Origin: Anastrepha obliqua
Lineage: Eukaryota; Arthropoda; Insecta; Diptera; Tephritidae
Direction of reading: 5' to 3'
Assembly: GCF_027943255.1 (NCBI RefSeq)
Contig: NC_072894.1
Span: 81,073,601 to 81,137,600, forward strand
Length of the DNA stretch: 64,000 nt
Position numbers and translations under genes: made by a program. Positions 21,983 through 31,517 of this stretch are shown piece by piece. The notes under the pieces are model-generated. The model had not been told where the DNA came from. It did not search any database and was given only the letters and a program-made list of their open reading frames with translations. Numbering within the stretch: the first letter of the stretch is position 1; each line of letters starts with the position of its first letter.

Positions 21983-22385
21983 CATCCAGTCTCCGTAATG
22001 GTTTGGTGAGGAGTGTCTTGCAAAGGAGTTACGTCTCTTCATTTTTGCGAAAAAGGGGTTAAGGACGAGCTAAAGTGTACCAGGAGGATGTCTTAGAAAA
22101 ATGGTGAAGCAGTTGAGCAGTATTCTCTTCAATGGAGAGCCTTGGGGGGAAAAAACAATATTTCTGGCTTCATAGCCGCAGAAGATTGACCAACTGGAAG
22201 TCCAGATCTGAGTGCATTGGACTACAGATTGTGGTCAAAATTGGAGAACATGGCGTGTCGAAGACCTCACAGAAATTTGGAGAGTCTCAAACAATCTTTC
22301 GTTCGACGCCAATATCCATGTAAGCCGTGAGTGTTGCAATAGCTGAATGGTCTAATCGCTTGAAGCAAATGGAGACCACTTCGAA
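21983..22385 (+). pseudogene. Tc1/mariner-type transposase relic
   Basis: Across frameshifts the plus strand reads a VMVWWG-like start at about 21995 (GTAATGGTTTGGTGAGGAGT), LHFCEKGVK-like residues, YQEDVLEK, LFNGE, then a jump to SPDLSALDYRLWSKLEN (third catalytic Asp) and MACRRPHRNLESLKQS, ending VAIAEWSNRLKQ. The order matches the C-terminal half of a Tc1/mariner transposase. The segment with the second catalytic Asp is lost. Possible ends share AGTCCGTTA (about 21742 and, inverted, about 22473), but I could not confirm inverted repeats. Confidence 0.6.
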
Positions 22386-23904
22386 TCAAAATTTAAAAAT
22401 AGTGTTTTTAATATTTACTTGATTAAACGAAACTAAATCATTAAAAAATTATTATAAGTTCATATCTATAACGGACTTAACTTGTAACAGAACTTATGGG
22501 AAGACTAAGTACATATGTAAATATTTATATGATTTGATTTATAAGAGATTTGTTGGAGAATGAACTGTATTTTTATAAAATATGAATGAAAATAAGAATA
22601 AAAAAACACAAAAAGTAAGTAGTCAAAACTGGCCCAAATATGGTGTTTCTAGTTACATGTCAACGGGCGTACATGCACACGTAAATATGTATATGTATGT
22701 ATGTAGATACACTCACATCCTAATTTTATTTCATTTCTTTCACTAGCTTGGCCATGAGTTTTCTATATTTCACTGTTACTTCCTGCTTCTCTTTGTCCAG
22801 TTCTTGCCCCGACTTCCTCGTCTCTAAATTTATTTATATTCAAATGCTTTCTTCTATTCTATTATTTTCTTCAGCAGACTTTGTGGAACAAATATGCAAA
22901 TAAATGCCAACAAATGTGGATAAGGAGCGCCCACATTGTTACTTTTGCCATTTGTTTAACTATTTGTAGGCATTCGTTCATTTGCCTTTGCAAATGTGAA
23001 TGTGACTGGGTTTCCCAAAAAAGAGGAAAAAAAGAAAAAATAGTAAAAGTAGTCATGCTAGATAACGTAAAATTTATTTGCGCATAGTACGAGTATACAA
23101 AAAAAATCTTTTGTCGTCTTTTTCAATAAAATTTTTATTTGTTAGCTTATTTTTTCTCCGGTTATTTGCAACTGATTTGTGCTATTCGAATAAAATTACT
23201 GGCATGGAATTGAAAAAGTACGAGTGAGAAAGAGGCAATCTGTATGTACATATGTATGTATGTATGCATTATTGTTACATATTTGAGTCATGAAAGCGAG
23301 AAAGAATGTGAATTTCGTATAGAAGCTCCACAATTTTTTTTTTAATTTTAATGTAGTTTGGCGGGACTGTAGATCTACAAAGCGCCAGGGTTGTAGCTTC
23401 CAAATTTAATAAAAAAACATTTGTAGCGCACTTATTACTGACCCTTATAATCATTTTATATAGTATATAATTAGATATCATTTGAGAGTATTCGGCATAA
23501 CAGGCCAATGTAGCACAATGACCTTTTAACAAAAAGGAACGTCATAAAAGGTTCGAAGGTCATTAAAGCCATTATATGTTTTTCTCCGTAAATTCGTTTG
23601 TACATTACGTTTGTTTCAGGGGCATATACAAATACGAATGTTTTGGTTTAGCTAGCTTCTCAATAGATGTACCTACCGCTGTTTCTTGTTATAGAGCTTA
23701 AATAAAATTATATTTGAATAATAGTAAAATTAAGCCTACTGCGCGTCTACGCAAAAACCGAAACTCTTTTATTTTATGCCCTTCTACGAATCAATTATTA
23801 TATTAAAGTAGGAAATGTTGCACTACGTTTTATAAAAAAAAAATGTTTAAATAGTAGAAGCAATTGGTATAAATGAACATTTCCTGGCAACGCTGGAATA
23901 GAGC
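22386..23904. other. No recognised gene
   Basis: About 1.5 kb of unique-looking A+T-rich DNA with microsatellite at 22685-22710 and 23245-23268. Overlapping short frames on both strands at 22871-23087 are not supported by any motif. Confidence 0.35.
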
Positions 23905-24730
23905 TGCTTTAGGTTAGGTTAGGTTGACCTGGTTGGCTGAAAGTCATCACATAGACCTTAGCGGTACCAGATGGAGCTTGACCGCTAACGTTTCCTTGTA
24001 GTAGGTTTCTTGTAATAAACCTGCGTATTTTGCGAATCTAAGTAAGCTCTCAAGCTCTAATCCCGAGAGACATTCTAACCTCCCATATTGCAACATAGAA
24101 TGTGTTCAAAAGTTTTGATCTCTTCTAGTTCATTGCAAAATCTCCAGCTATCATTGTTTGAAATTCCCATCTTGTATGCGTGTCCCACTAACAAATTGTG
24201 GCTTGTCAGTATACCTCCGATAGTTCTGCTTTCCTTTCTAGACAGAACTAGTACGAATCTGGCGTATTTATCTGCATACTATGTTCACATTATTTTCGCG
24301 GTTTTGCAAGTGGCTAGATTATTCCACCTCCTGTATATCCACATTGTATCCCGTATTTAAAGGTTTCAGTATGCCGTTTTTTTGTTCGAATTGTCTATAA
24401 ACAGCGCTTTTGGCAATTTTACCTACAATTTCGTTTCCTGCAGTGCCCTTATGTCCGGGTACCCGATATATGTGTAACCGTCTGTCTGCGGCTTTCATAT
24501 GACTTTAATGCCTTTATTGCCGCTTGACTGTCAATGTATGCACATATTTATGTTGGAATTGCTCGATGTCTTTGCTAGTGCTATTTTTGCAGCCTTTCCT
24601 ACTGCAAAGACTGCTGCTTGAAAAGTGCGCAGGGAGCTTAATTGGCCGCATGATGTCCAGCTCTGCACAATAAATCTCTGCACTTACTCCGTCCATCATT
24701 TTCGAGCCATCAGTAATTAATTAGCCATCG
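23905..24730 (-). mobile_element. LINE 3' end: RNase H, zinc knuckle, (AACCT)n tail
   Basis: On the minus strand from about 24710 the RNase H domain is readable in pieces: MDGVSAEIYCAELD (catalytic DG), AEVFAVGKA-like sequence near 24600, YIDSQAAIKALKSY near 24530 and VPGHKGTAGNEIV near 24460. Then HAYKMGISNNDSWRFCNE and FEHILC (24190-24080) form the CCHC knuckle, with its first Cys changed to Trp. The 3' UTR ends in AACCTAACCTAACCTAA (23909-23925). Several stops interrupt the frame. This is a LOA/I-type LINE by domain order; the 5' part is absent. Confidence 0.7.
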
Positions 24731-24761
24731 GAATTATACCAGCTTAATGAGGCACAAACAT

Positions 24762-24868
24762 AATCGCTAGCGGAGAACCTTAGTCGATAACTTTTTTGTT
24801 GCTTTCGCATGCAAATTTTTCGTCAAGTTAATCGAGCAGAAGAGTGACGAATAGAAGAGACCTAATAT
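24762..24868 (+). repeat. Dispersed repeat, copy 2 of 3
   Basis: CGCTAGCGGAGAACCTTAGT, CGATAACTTTTTTGTTGC, GCATGCAAATTTTTCGTCAA and TTAATCGAGCAGAAGAG match the unit at 18895-19016. Confidence 0.7.
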
Positions 24869-25139
24869 TCCACTATTATATAAAACAAATGTAGTCGTCA
24901 TCTTAGACACTTATTTAAATGCTTATTTTTATATCTCTACATTGTATAAAATAAAGTCCCAAAATATGGATCTATATTTTTTATATTTTGAAGCTCAACC
25001 AAATTTCCTCAACTAAATTCACTCAATGGTTTATCTATTGCTAGCACAAAAAATGGCTTGCAGAACATGATGCTTCATATCCAAAATGGGCTTAGAACTC
25101 GGATGCATTGAATGGTAGTCACGCACAAACTAATTTGGA

Positions 25140-25421
25140 TACAGCGGCCGCCATCCAAATAAATGCAATTTTGACAATACATCCGAAGAATTCGGTTTCT
25201 CTAATAAAAATCTTCATCTACATACATACATCATTACAAGAACAAATGAGCTCATCTAAAAGAGAAGCCAGTCGATCATTTGAAGCGCCAAAGCTACTTC
25301 ATTTGTACTCTACACATCCTGACTTTCATCGAAAATTCATCCTCAGCGAAGAACCTAGTTTTTGGTGCATGAGTTTGTCATTAAGTAAAATATGCTGTTC
25401 TGGGCAGCAACAAAACTAATA
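25140..25421 (+). pseudogene. Possible mariner (DD41D-like) transposase fragment
   Basis: In the frame at 25108-25419, DFHRKFILSEEPSFW and then LLFWAATK-like residues in a shifted frame (GCTGTTCTGGGCAGCAACAA) resemble the region around the first catalytic Asp of DD41D mariners (consensus FSDEAHFW). Here the Asp reads Glu. The similarity is short. The fragment is cut exactly at the TA where the Tc1-like element inserts (25420), but I do not see a continuation after that element. Confidence 0.33.
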
Positions 25422-27058
25422 CATTTGTGAAGAATATCTTTGTATAGTGAAGAAAAATTTTAAATTTTAGCTTTGATCGAGAATTTCAACAATAAATAAA
25501 AAAACAAACAAAAAATTTATACACACATTCCATTACTGTACTTGTCTACGACTTTTAGGCGCCAACAGTTATTAAATAAACACACACACATTACAAAAAC
25601 AACAACAAAAAGGATGTTTACTCTATTTAAAAAGTGTCAAGAAAATCTTTGCATAACTGATGAAAACCACAAAAAAAGCAGTTATTTTCCGCGATTTCAC
25701 TCATTTGGATTTTTGGCAAATGATATGGAATGTGAAAGGTGTAAGAAATTATTTAGTTATAAAGTGATTGTCTTCAGTGCTACAAGTGATCTCAGATTTG
25801 AAAAAAAATGCCAAGAAAAAGGAGTTTCAAAAAATTTTATTCAATTAGTGTATTTCAAACACTACAAAGGCAAATCAGCCAGAGAAATTGCCGATGTGTT
25901 CCCCCTCAAATCTAGAACTATATATAATAAAGTAGACCGTGCTGAAAATGAAGAAAGACTCGAGTTGAAGGATCTACAGGCAGACTAAAAAAAGTGACGC
26001 AGCGAATTGAACGTAAAATTATATTTATAATAGCCCGCAAAGCAGTACAAGAGGATTAGCTCTTCAAGTGGAAAAAGACTACGGGTTAAGAGTTTCTCAT
26101 GAAACTATTTGAAAAGTGTTGCAAAAACACAAATATTTTTCTAAAGTGGTTAGGAAAAAAACCCCTGATATCAGCACAAAACGTTGATAAAAGATTGCGA
26201 TTGGCCACCGAGCACATATCACTTCCCACAGAGTACTGAAATGACGTTATTTTCTCAGATGAGACGAAAATGATGCTCTACTACCATGATGGACCCCAGA
26301 GAGTTTTGCGTAAGCCTCTCACAGGACTACAAAACAAAAATATTAACCCTACCGTAAAGTTTGTAAAACTGTTAGTAATGGTTTGGGGTTGTATATCAAC
26401 AATGGGAGTAAGTGAAACAAAATTTTGGACGAAGTAATGACCAAGGAAGTATATCTTGATATTTTAAAAAACGAATTGACTTCCAGTATTAGAAAATTCG
26501 GCTTTGTTGAACAATTTTAAATACAAATACTATCAAGATAATGATCTCAAACATAAATCTTATTTATGCAGGTCCTGGTTACTCTACAACTGCACCAAAG
26601 TTGTTGATACTCCCGCCCAAAGTCCCGACATTAACCCCAATTGTGGGTTCATTTAAAAAGAAAGGGAGGAATTAATAAGATTCATTAGAGAAGAGTGGGG
26701 AAAATAGCATTGGAATATGATATTCCCAAACTAATCAAATTAATGCGAAGTCGTCTTCAAGCGGTGGAGGACGTACAAAATATTAACCCCAAAAGACTGC
26801 ATTTTTTGTTGTTTTCATTAGTTATGCAAAGATTTTTTTGACACTTATTAAATAGACTAAACATCCTTTTTTGTTGCTGTTTTTGTAGTGTGTGGGTTTA
26901 TTTAATAACTGTTGGCGCCTAATAGTCGTAGACAAGTACAGTAATGGAATGTGTGTATACATTTTTTGTTTGCTTTTTTATTTGTTGTTGGAATTCTCGA
27001 TCAAAGCTAAAATTTTAAATTTTTCTTCCTTATGCAAAGATATTTTTGACAAACTGTA
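25420..27058 (+). mobile_element. Tc1-like element with 258-base inverted repeats (IR/DR type)
   Basis: The element is 25422-27056 (1635 bp) between TA dinucleotides. Its ends are long inverted repeats, 25422-25680 and 26799-27056. Each contains a second, inner copy of the end motif: outer GTCAAAAATATCTTTGCATA and inner GTCAAGAAAATCTTTGCATA. This inverted-repeat/direct-repeat layout is known from Minos, Paris and S-type Tc1 elements of flies, where transposase binds both sites. The transposase between them is heavily decayed. Confidence 0.92.
25729..26798 (+). pseudogene. Tc1-type transposase relic
   Basis: The N-terminal paired-like domain is open to 25988: VSKNFIQLVYFKHYKGKSAR, EIADVFPLKSRTIYNKV. 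Beyond it, frames change several times: GLRVSHET-like, then NDVIFSDETKMMLYYH (first catalytic Asp, about 26250), LVMVWGCIST (about 26375), EVYLDILKNEL, a decayed YYQDNDLKHKS (second Asp, about 26530) and SPDINPIVGSF where the catalytic Glu of NPIEN should be (Val instead). The end reads IPKLIKLMRSRLQAVEDV. At least ten stops or shifts make it inactive. Confidence 0.82.
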
Positions 27059-27357
27059 TCTCAGTATCTTCTTCTTCCATAATGAGAGAGCCCTAGCGTC
27101 TAAGGCGAGTTCTCAAGCCTAGTTTATTTCCATAAGAAGTTTTTGATGACAGAAATGCACACGGAGCTCTCTTCTGACTACTATGATTAATATCCAGCCA
27201 ACATTGTGGAAAAGTATGAGTGATGAGAATAACGGTACACACTGTACTCTTTTTTTGCTTTAATCGTCTTTTTGCGCACTTATAAACATTCGGCGGTGAT
27301 GGAATGAAAATTTGCTACGGATCCACAGTGTGCGGCGAAACGAATTGCAACCGATTG
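27057..27357. other. No recognised gene
   Basis: Short unique-looking filler between the Tc1-like and PIF-like elements. Confidence 0.4.
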
Positions 27358-28297
27358 TTAAGCTAAATACACACCAGGCAACCGTTGAAGCAACGGTTGC
27401 AGCAACGTGTTGCCTTTGTTTAAGAAACACGTTGCGACCGTTGCTTCAATCTCAGTATTGTGTATAACTGTGGTGCAGGAAAGGTACAAGCGGAAGATAC
27501 GTAAAATTAAATTTTTTAAATGATCGACGAAATCCGAAAAATTACTTCTCTTATTATAATTGACGAACTTTTGTACGAAAATGAGGAAGAAGAGATGCAA
27601 CAAAAGAAGAGAAAGAAAATTAGGTCCAAAAATTGGCTTTTAAAAAAAATCGAATTTTCGAACGAGAGGCTGCTGAAAGAATTGAAGGAAAATGAGCCAG
27701 CGGACTATAAAAATGACATGAGGATGGACGAAGCCCTGTTTAGAAAATTGTTGGACTTCGTAAAGGCCAAATAACGAAACAAGATACCATAATGAGAGAG
27801 GCAATATCAGCAGAAATTAGACTGGCAATAACTTTGCGGTATCTTGAAACAGGAAACTCTTTTGCGGACTTGAAATTTTTATCAATTTTATTGTATTCAT
27901 TTTTTAATTGTTCGTATGCTTTTTTTCTAAAATTTTTATTTTTACATTTTTCACTACTTATATCCTACAGCTCTCTCAAATTTTTATATTCGTTAATAAA
28001 ATTAACATAATTTTCATTATTTTCAATTGCCATTTTTTCCTTTTTCACTTTATTTTACTCCGCACGAATCCTCTTCTTCGCTTGTTTTCAACGAACTGAA
28101 CGAGTAAAAGCAGTAAACAATGATACACACGAAGCAACGGTTGCAGCAACTTATCCCAAAAATCAAATTTATTTGATATTTCAGGCAACGGTTGCAGCAA
28201 CACGAAAATCAATTGGCAACACAGCTACACACGAGGCAACGGTTGCTTCAACATGGCCGTGTTGCTGCAACGGTTGCCTGGTGTGTATTTAGCTTTA
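27358..28297 (+). mobile_element. PIF/Harbinger-like element, internally deleted
   Basis: The element is 27361-28294 (934 bp) with ends AGCTAAATACACACCAGGCA in both orientations and a TTA duplication on each side (27358-27360, 28295-28297), the 3-bp TTA/TWA target typical of this superfamily. Subterminal DNA on both sides is dense in the palindrome GCAACSGTTGC. Only the start of a transposase-like protein remains inside. The matched ends suggest it could still be mobilised by an intact relative. Confidence 0.9.
27520..27880 (+). pseudogene. N-terminal part of a PIF/Harbinger transposase
   Basis: The frame starts at the ATG at 27520 (MIDEIRKITSLIII), is rich in Glu and Lys, and reads MRMDEALFRKLLDFVKAK before a stop at 27772-27774. 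Skipping one frame, TIMREAISAEIRLAITLRYL and ETGNSFADLKFL follow to about 27880. The pattern (a DExxF..LL..V segment, then MREAISxxxRLAITLRYLxTGxSF) is the usual N-terminus of PIF/Harbinger nucleases. The catalytic DDE domain of about 250 residues is absent; A+T-rich sequence follows. Confidence 0.78.
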
Positions 28298-29140
28298 TGA
28301 TTTGTTGTGTGTACGAGGACTGCTTAACCAAACAGCACTGACACACGTACATACCTACAACATTAGTCAGCAACGCAGGCAGTCTCAAATAAAAGTGAAG
28401 AAAACTGAGACTTTTACAAATCTCACATTCCAAAATGTCATGGCCACGTGGCCATGTACCAATTCCCATTAATTGAGTGTACTTGCAACACAAGTACATT
28501 GATATTGAACGCAACAAGGCGCAAGAGGCGACCACGTATGTGTATGTATATATACATAACTGCATAAAAAATAAACATAGAATTAACTTACATATACATA
28601 TACATATGGATGCATCCCTGTTTACTCGCCTTATGCATATTCTTGTACGTATTTATTGTAATGTAGAACCTATGAAGTCCACAAGCCTGTTTAAAATAGG
28701 GATTTATTAATAGCAAAGTGCACCCGTTTCGCTTACTTCATCTACTTGTAAATAAATACGATGCATATAAATAACAAAAACAAAAAAACTGCTTGCGTGG
28801 GACTATGGGCCTAAATGCCTGAAGGGTGGTAAAAATCATAAAAATTATCCGATTGCGTTTAAATTTTGTATCAGTATATCAGGGGTTGGAGCCGCTGAGT
28901 ATTAATTTGGAAAGAAAACTATGTATGTAAATACAAGTATAGTTTCAAAAAATTGCTTCAATTCATTAAAATAAAAATTGTTTACTTATTCGTTTCAAAT
29001 TTTATTATATTATTTTCAAGTTGAACCAATAAGTTAATATGCAAACAAATGTTTCACACAAGAATACAAAATTAAAAAAAAACCAAATGGTTGGGAAAAA
29101 AATTGCAGAAACAAATGCTGATTTCTTTTAAATAATGTTT
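28298..29140. other. No recognised gene
   Basis: Unique-looking DNA with TATGTATATATACATA simple repeats near 28540-28610. Overlapping frames at 28248-28565 (minus) and 28477-28710 (plus) are not supported. Confidence 0.35.
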
Positions 29141-29144
29141 TGCA

Positions 29145-29310
29145 GTCATCTAGTATCATCATCATCATTGCTGTTTGGGCAACCCTGGTCGGTTCTTCGC
29201 CTACTGTGGCATATGCCTCCAATTGTCTGGGTTTCGTACCCGAAATCCATCGTACGCCAATCCATCTAAGCGGCGGGCGGTCCCTTCTTCTCTGTCTGTG
29301 ATATTTACCG
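29145..29310 (-). mobile_element. LINE C-terminal fragment (RTE-like)
   Basis: The minus strand reads RQRRRDRPPLRWIGVRW, then RQLEAYATVGEEPTRVAQ, followed by a (GATGAT)n-like tail (29155-29170). The GRGRPPLRWxD motif near the C-terminus also ends the intact element at 31531-34796, so this is the end of a related RTE-type or similar LINE. Confidence 0.55.
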
Positions 29311-29524
29311 AAGAGTATTTTTTGAGGTGGGTAGTCCGTGTTAGCCCGCACTAAACAGTAGTTCGCTCTTCCATGATGACATGTGCATTTTCCGAGCTTC
29401 AAAAGCGAAACTTCTGTTTGTTAACATAACCGCTGCGATGAAAATGCACCTTGTCGGAAAATATGATTTTGACTTTCTTTCAATAAACGCATTATTTGGG
29501 CTACACAACACTGACTTGAGAAAT

Positions 29525-29640
29525 AAGTTTGCAAATGGCGCCTTCGATTTACCATTTCTCTGCTCGCTTGACGAAAAATTTGCATGTGAAAGCAACAACA
29601 AAGTTATCGTACAAGATTCGCCGCTCATAAAACTAGCATA
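29525..29640 (-). repeat. Dispersed repeat, copy 3 of 3
   Basis: In reverse complement, GAGCGGCGAATCTTGTAC, GATAACTTTGTTGTTGCTTT, CATGCAAATTTTTCGTCAAG and GAGCAGAGAAATGG match 18895-19016 and 24762-24868. The 86-codon plus-strand frame here is therefore not a gene. Confidence 0.65.
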
Positions 29641-29689
29641 ACTCACTATCTTCAATGCTGCCAACTCTCTTTCTAGGGAGTTTCATTAG

Positions 29690-30186
29690 ACCGCGTTCAG
29701 GAAGGAGACTTTTGTTGACAAAACAACAAATGTTTCCGAAGAAGAACTCGATATTAAATTCAGAAACATGTATTGGCTTATGGGTAAAAGATCCGCTTTA
29801 TCCATGTACAATAAAGTACTTCTCTACAAGCAAATACTAAAACCGATTTGGACGTATGGGATACAACTATGGGGTTGCTCAAGCTCCAGCAACATACTTC
29901 AAATCCAAAGGATCCAGAATAAAATTTTGCGATGCGCCACTAACACGCCTTGGTAAGTACGCATCAGCGATCTCGAACGCGATCTCGACATAGAACCAGT
30001 TGCCGTCGTAATTAAAAAAAATGCCCTATCTCATATAAATATTCTATCTCATCATGTCAACAGCGAGCCTCAGCCCTCACCGACCAACATAAATGGTTTG
30101 TAAGGCTGAAACGCAAAAAGCCGCACCACCTCGTGCAGTAAACAACTCCTTTGGAAGTTTTGTGCAAAGCACCATCATATTAATTG
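29690..30186 (+). pseudogene. Jockey-type LINE reverse transcriptase end
   Basis: The readable piece is MYWLMGKRSALSMYNKVLLY, KQILKPIWTYGIQLWGCSSS, ILQIQRIQNKILRCATNTPW (29768-29954), then, after a stop, VRISDLERDLDIEPV. The KPIWTYGIQLWG segment is the hallmark C-terminal part of Jockey-clade reverse transcriptases. It ends where the MITE at 30189 is inserted. Confidence 0.75.
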
Positions 30187-30639
30187 TACAGTAGGTTCTG
30201 TTTTTATGCGGTAGATACGTTCCGCAAGAAACAGCATAAAGAAAAAACAGCATAAAAAAAGCTACTAGTTCTATAGTAAAACTATAGATACGTTTCAAAT
30301 GCTAAAACCGCATAAATCTGAAATAATCGCATAAAAAAGGGCACTAGTCCCATATTATTACTATAGATACGTTCCATAGACCGCATGAATCTGAAATAAT
30401 TAAATAAAATCGCATAAACAAAATATTGTATCTTTGAAAATTATATCTTTATATATCTTCCATACTTGTAGGGTTAGCATTTCTGATGCAATCTGTGATG
30501 AGTTTTTGCTTAGCTGGTTTAGAATCTTGTTTATATGTACAATTCCCCATAGGTCGACATGCATTTTGTAATTTAAAAAAAAACCGCACTATTTCAAAAC
30601 CGCATAAAAAAAAGCCGCATAAAAACAGAACCTACTGTA
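30187..30639. mobile_element. Tigger/pogo-type MITE
   Basis: A 449-bp element (30189-30637) with ends CAGTAGGTTCTGTTTTTATG in both orientations and TA on each side. Inside, the phrases GATACGTTCC and CCGCATAAATCTGAAATAAT recur. There is no coding sequence. The ends resemble that of the Tigger-like relic at 12634 (CTGTAAGGACTCGGTTTATG), so both probably belong to one pogo/Tigger-type lineage. Confidence 0.88.
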
Positions 30640-31517
30640 TTATACAAAAACCGAAGAAAATTCTTCGTTAGTTTATTTTTGTTAACTAGTTACAATAAAA
30701 ATGAATACAAAAAAAAAAAAAAAACAAAAGAAAAATGTTTCCCAGTTAAAACGCAGTCATTCTAATACTCAATAAGTGCCTCCAAACAGATATAATTTTT
30801 GGCAACTCCCTTCCATTTTATTTATACCAGTTAATTGATCTATTCGCTGCTTGCTAATGCTTGGCGATTAATAGTGGTCAATGCTGTTCAAGCGTTGAGC
30901 GATTATTTTCGTTCCGTGGAGATAAGATACAAATTTTCTGTCCAGTGGGAAAGAGCTGTCATTGTCAAAATAACTTATGATTCATAAAAAACACTATATG
31001 GACAACCCTGTATGCTTAGATAACGGATCATTGATATCACCCATACACAAAAGTTCATTTTCATATATTGTTACCATATTTTTCTGCATTTGGCCCATAG
31101 TACTTGGTAAATTGGCTTATACAATTAGGTATAAAACAACAAAGTGAATAAAGCATTTAACGTGCCACATCTGGTCCGCAAATGTTATGATGGAGTAACT
31201 GAAGTAATAATACGCGTTACAAAATAAAAACATAATAAAAGTGTCAGAAAAAAACATAAACAAATAAAAGCACATCACATGGAGGGCGGCAGTGACAGCA
31301 TAGGAGCGCAGTAAATAATAAAATCTGTGCATCTGTGGCCCAAATGTGCTTCAGAATAGGCATTTGAAAATACTCTGATGCTCCTCGTGTGCTTTTCTTT
31401 TTAGTGTTTGATCAGTGCAGTAATTTTTTTTTAATTTTGAGGAATTCATTGCCGAAGCATACATACATACATACTCTGTTGGAGTCATGAAGTTGTATTT
31501 TTCAATTAATAAAAAGT
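30640..31517. other. No recognised gene
   Basis: A+T-rich unique-looking DNA; nothing identifiable. Confidence 0.4.

Noticed and set aside
23909..23925. Interstitial telomere repeat (TTAGG)n
   Set aside because: It sits exactly at the 3' end of a LINE, and flies do not use TTAGG telomeres.
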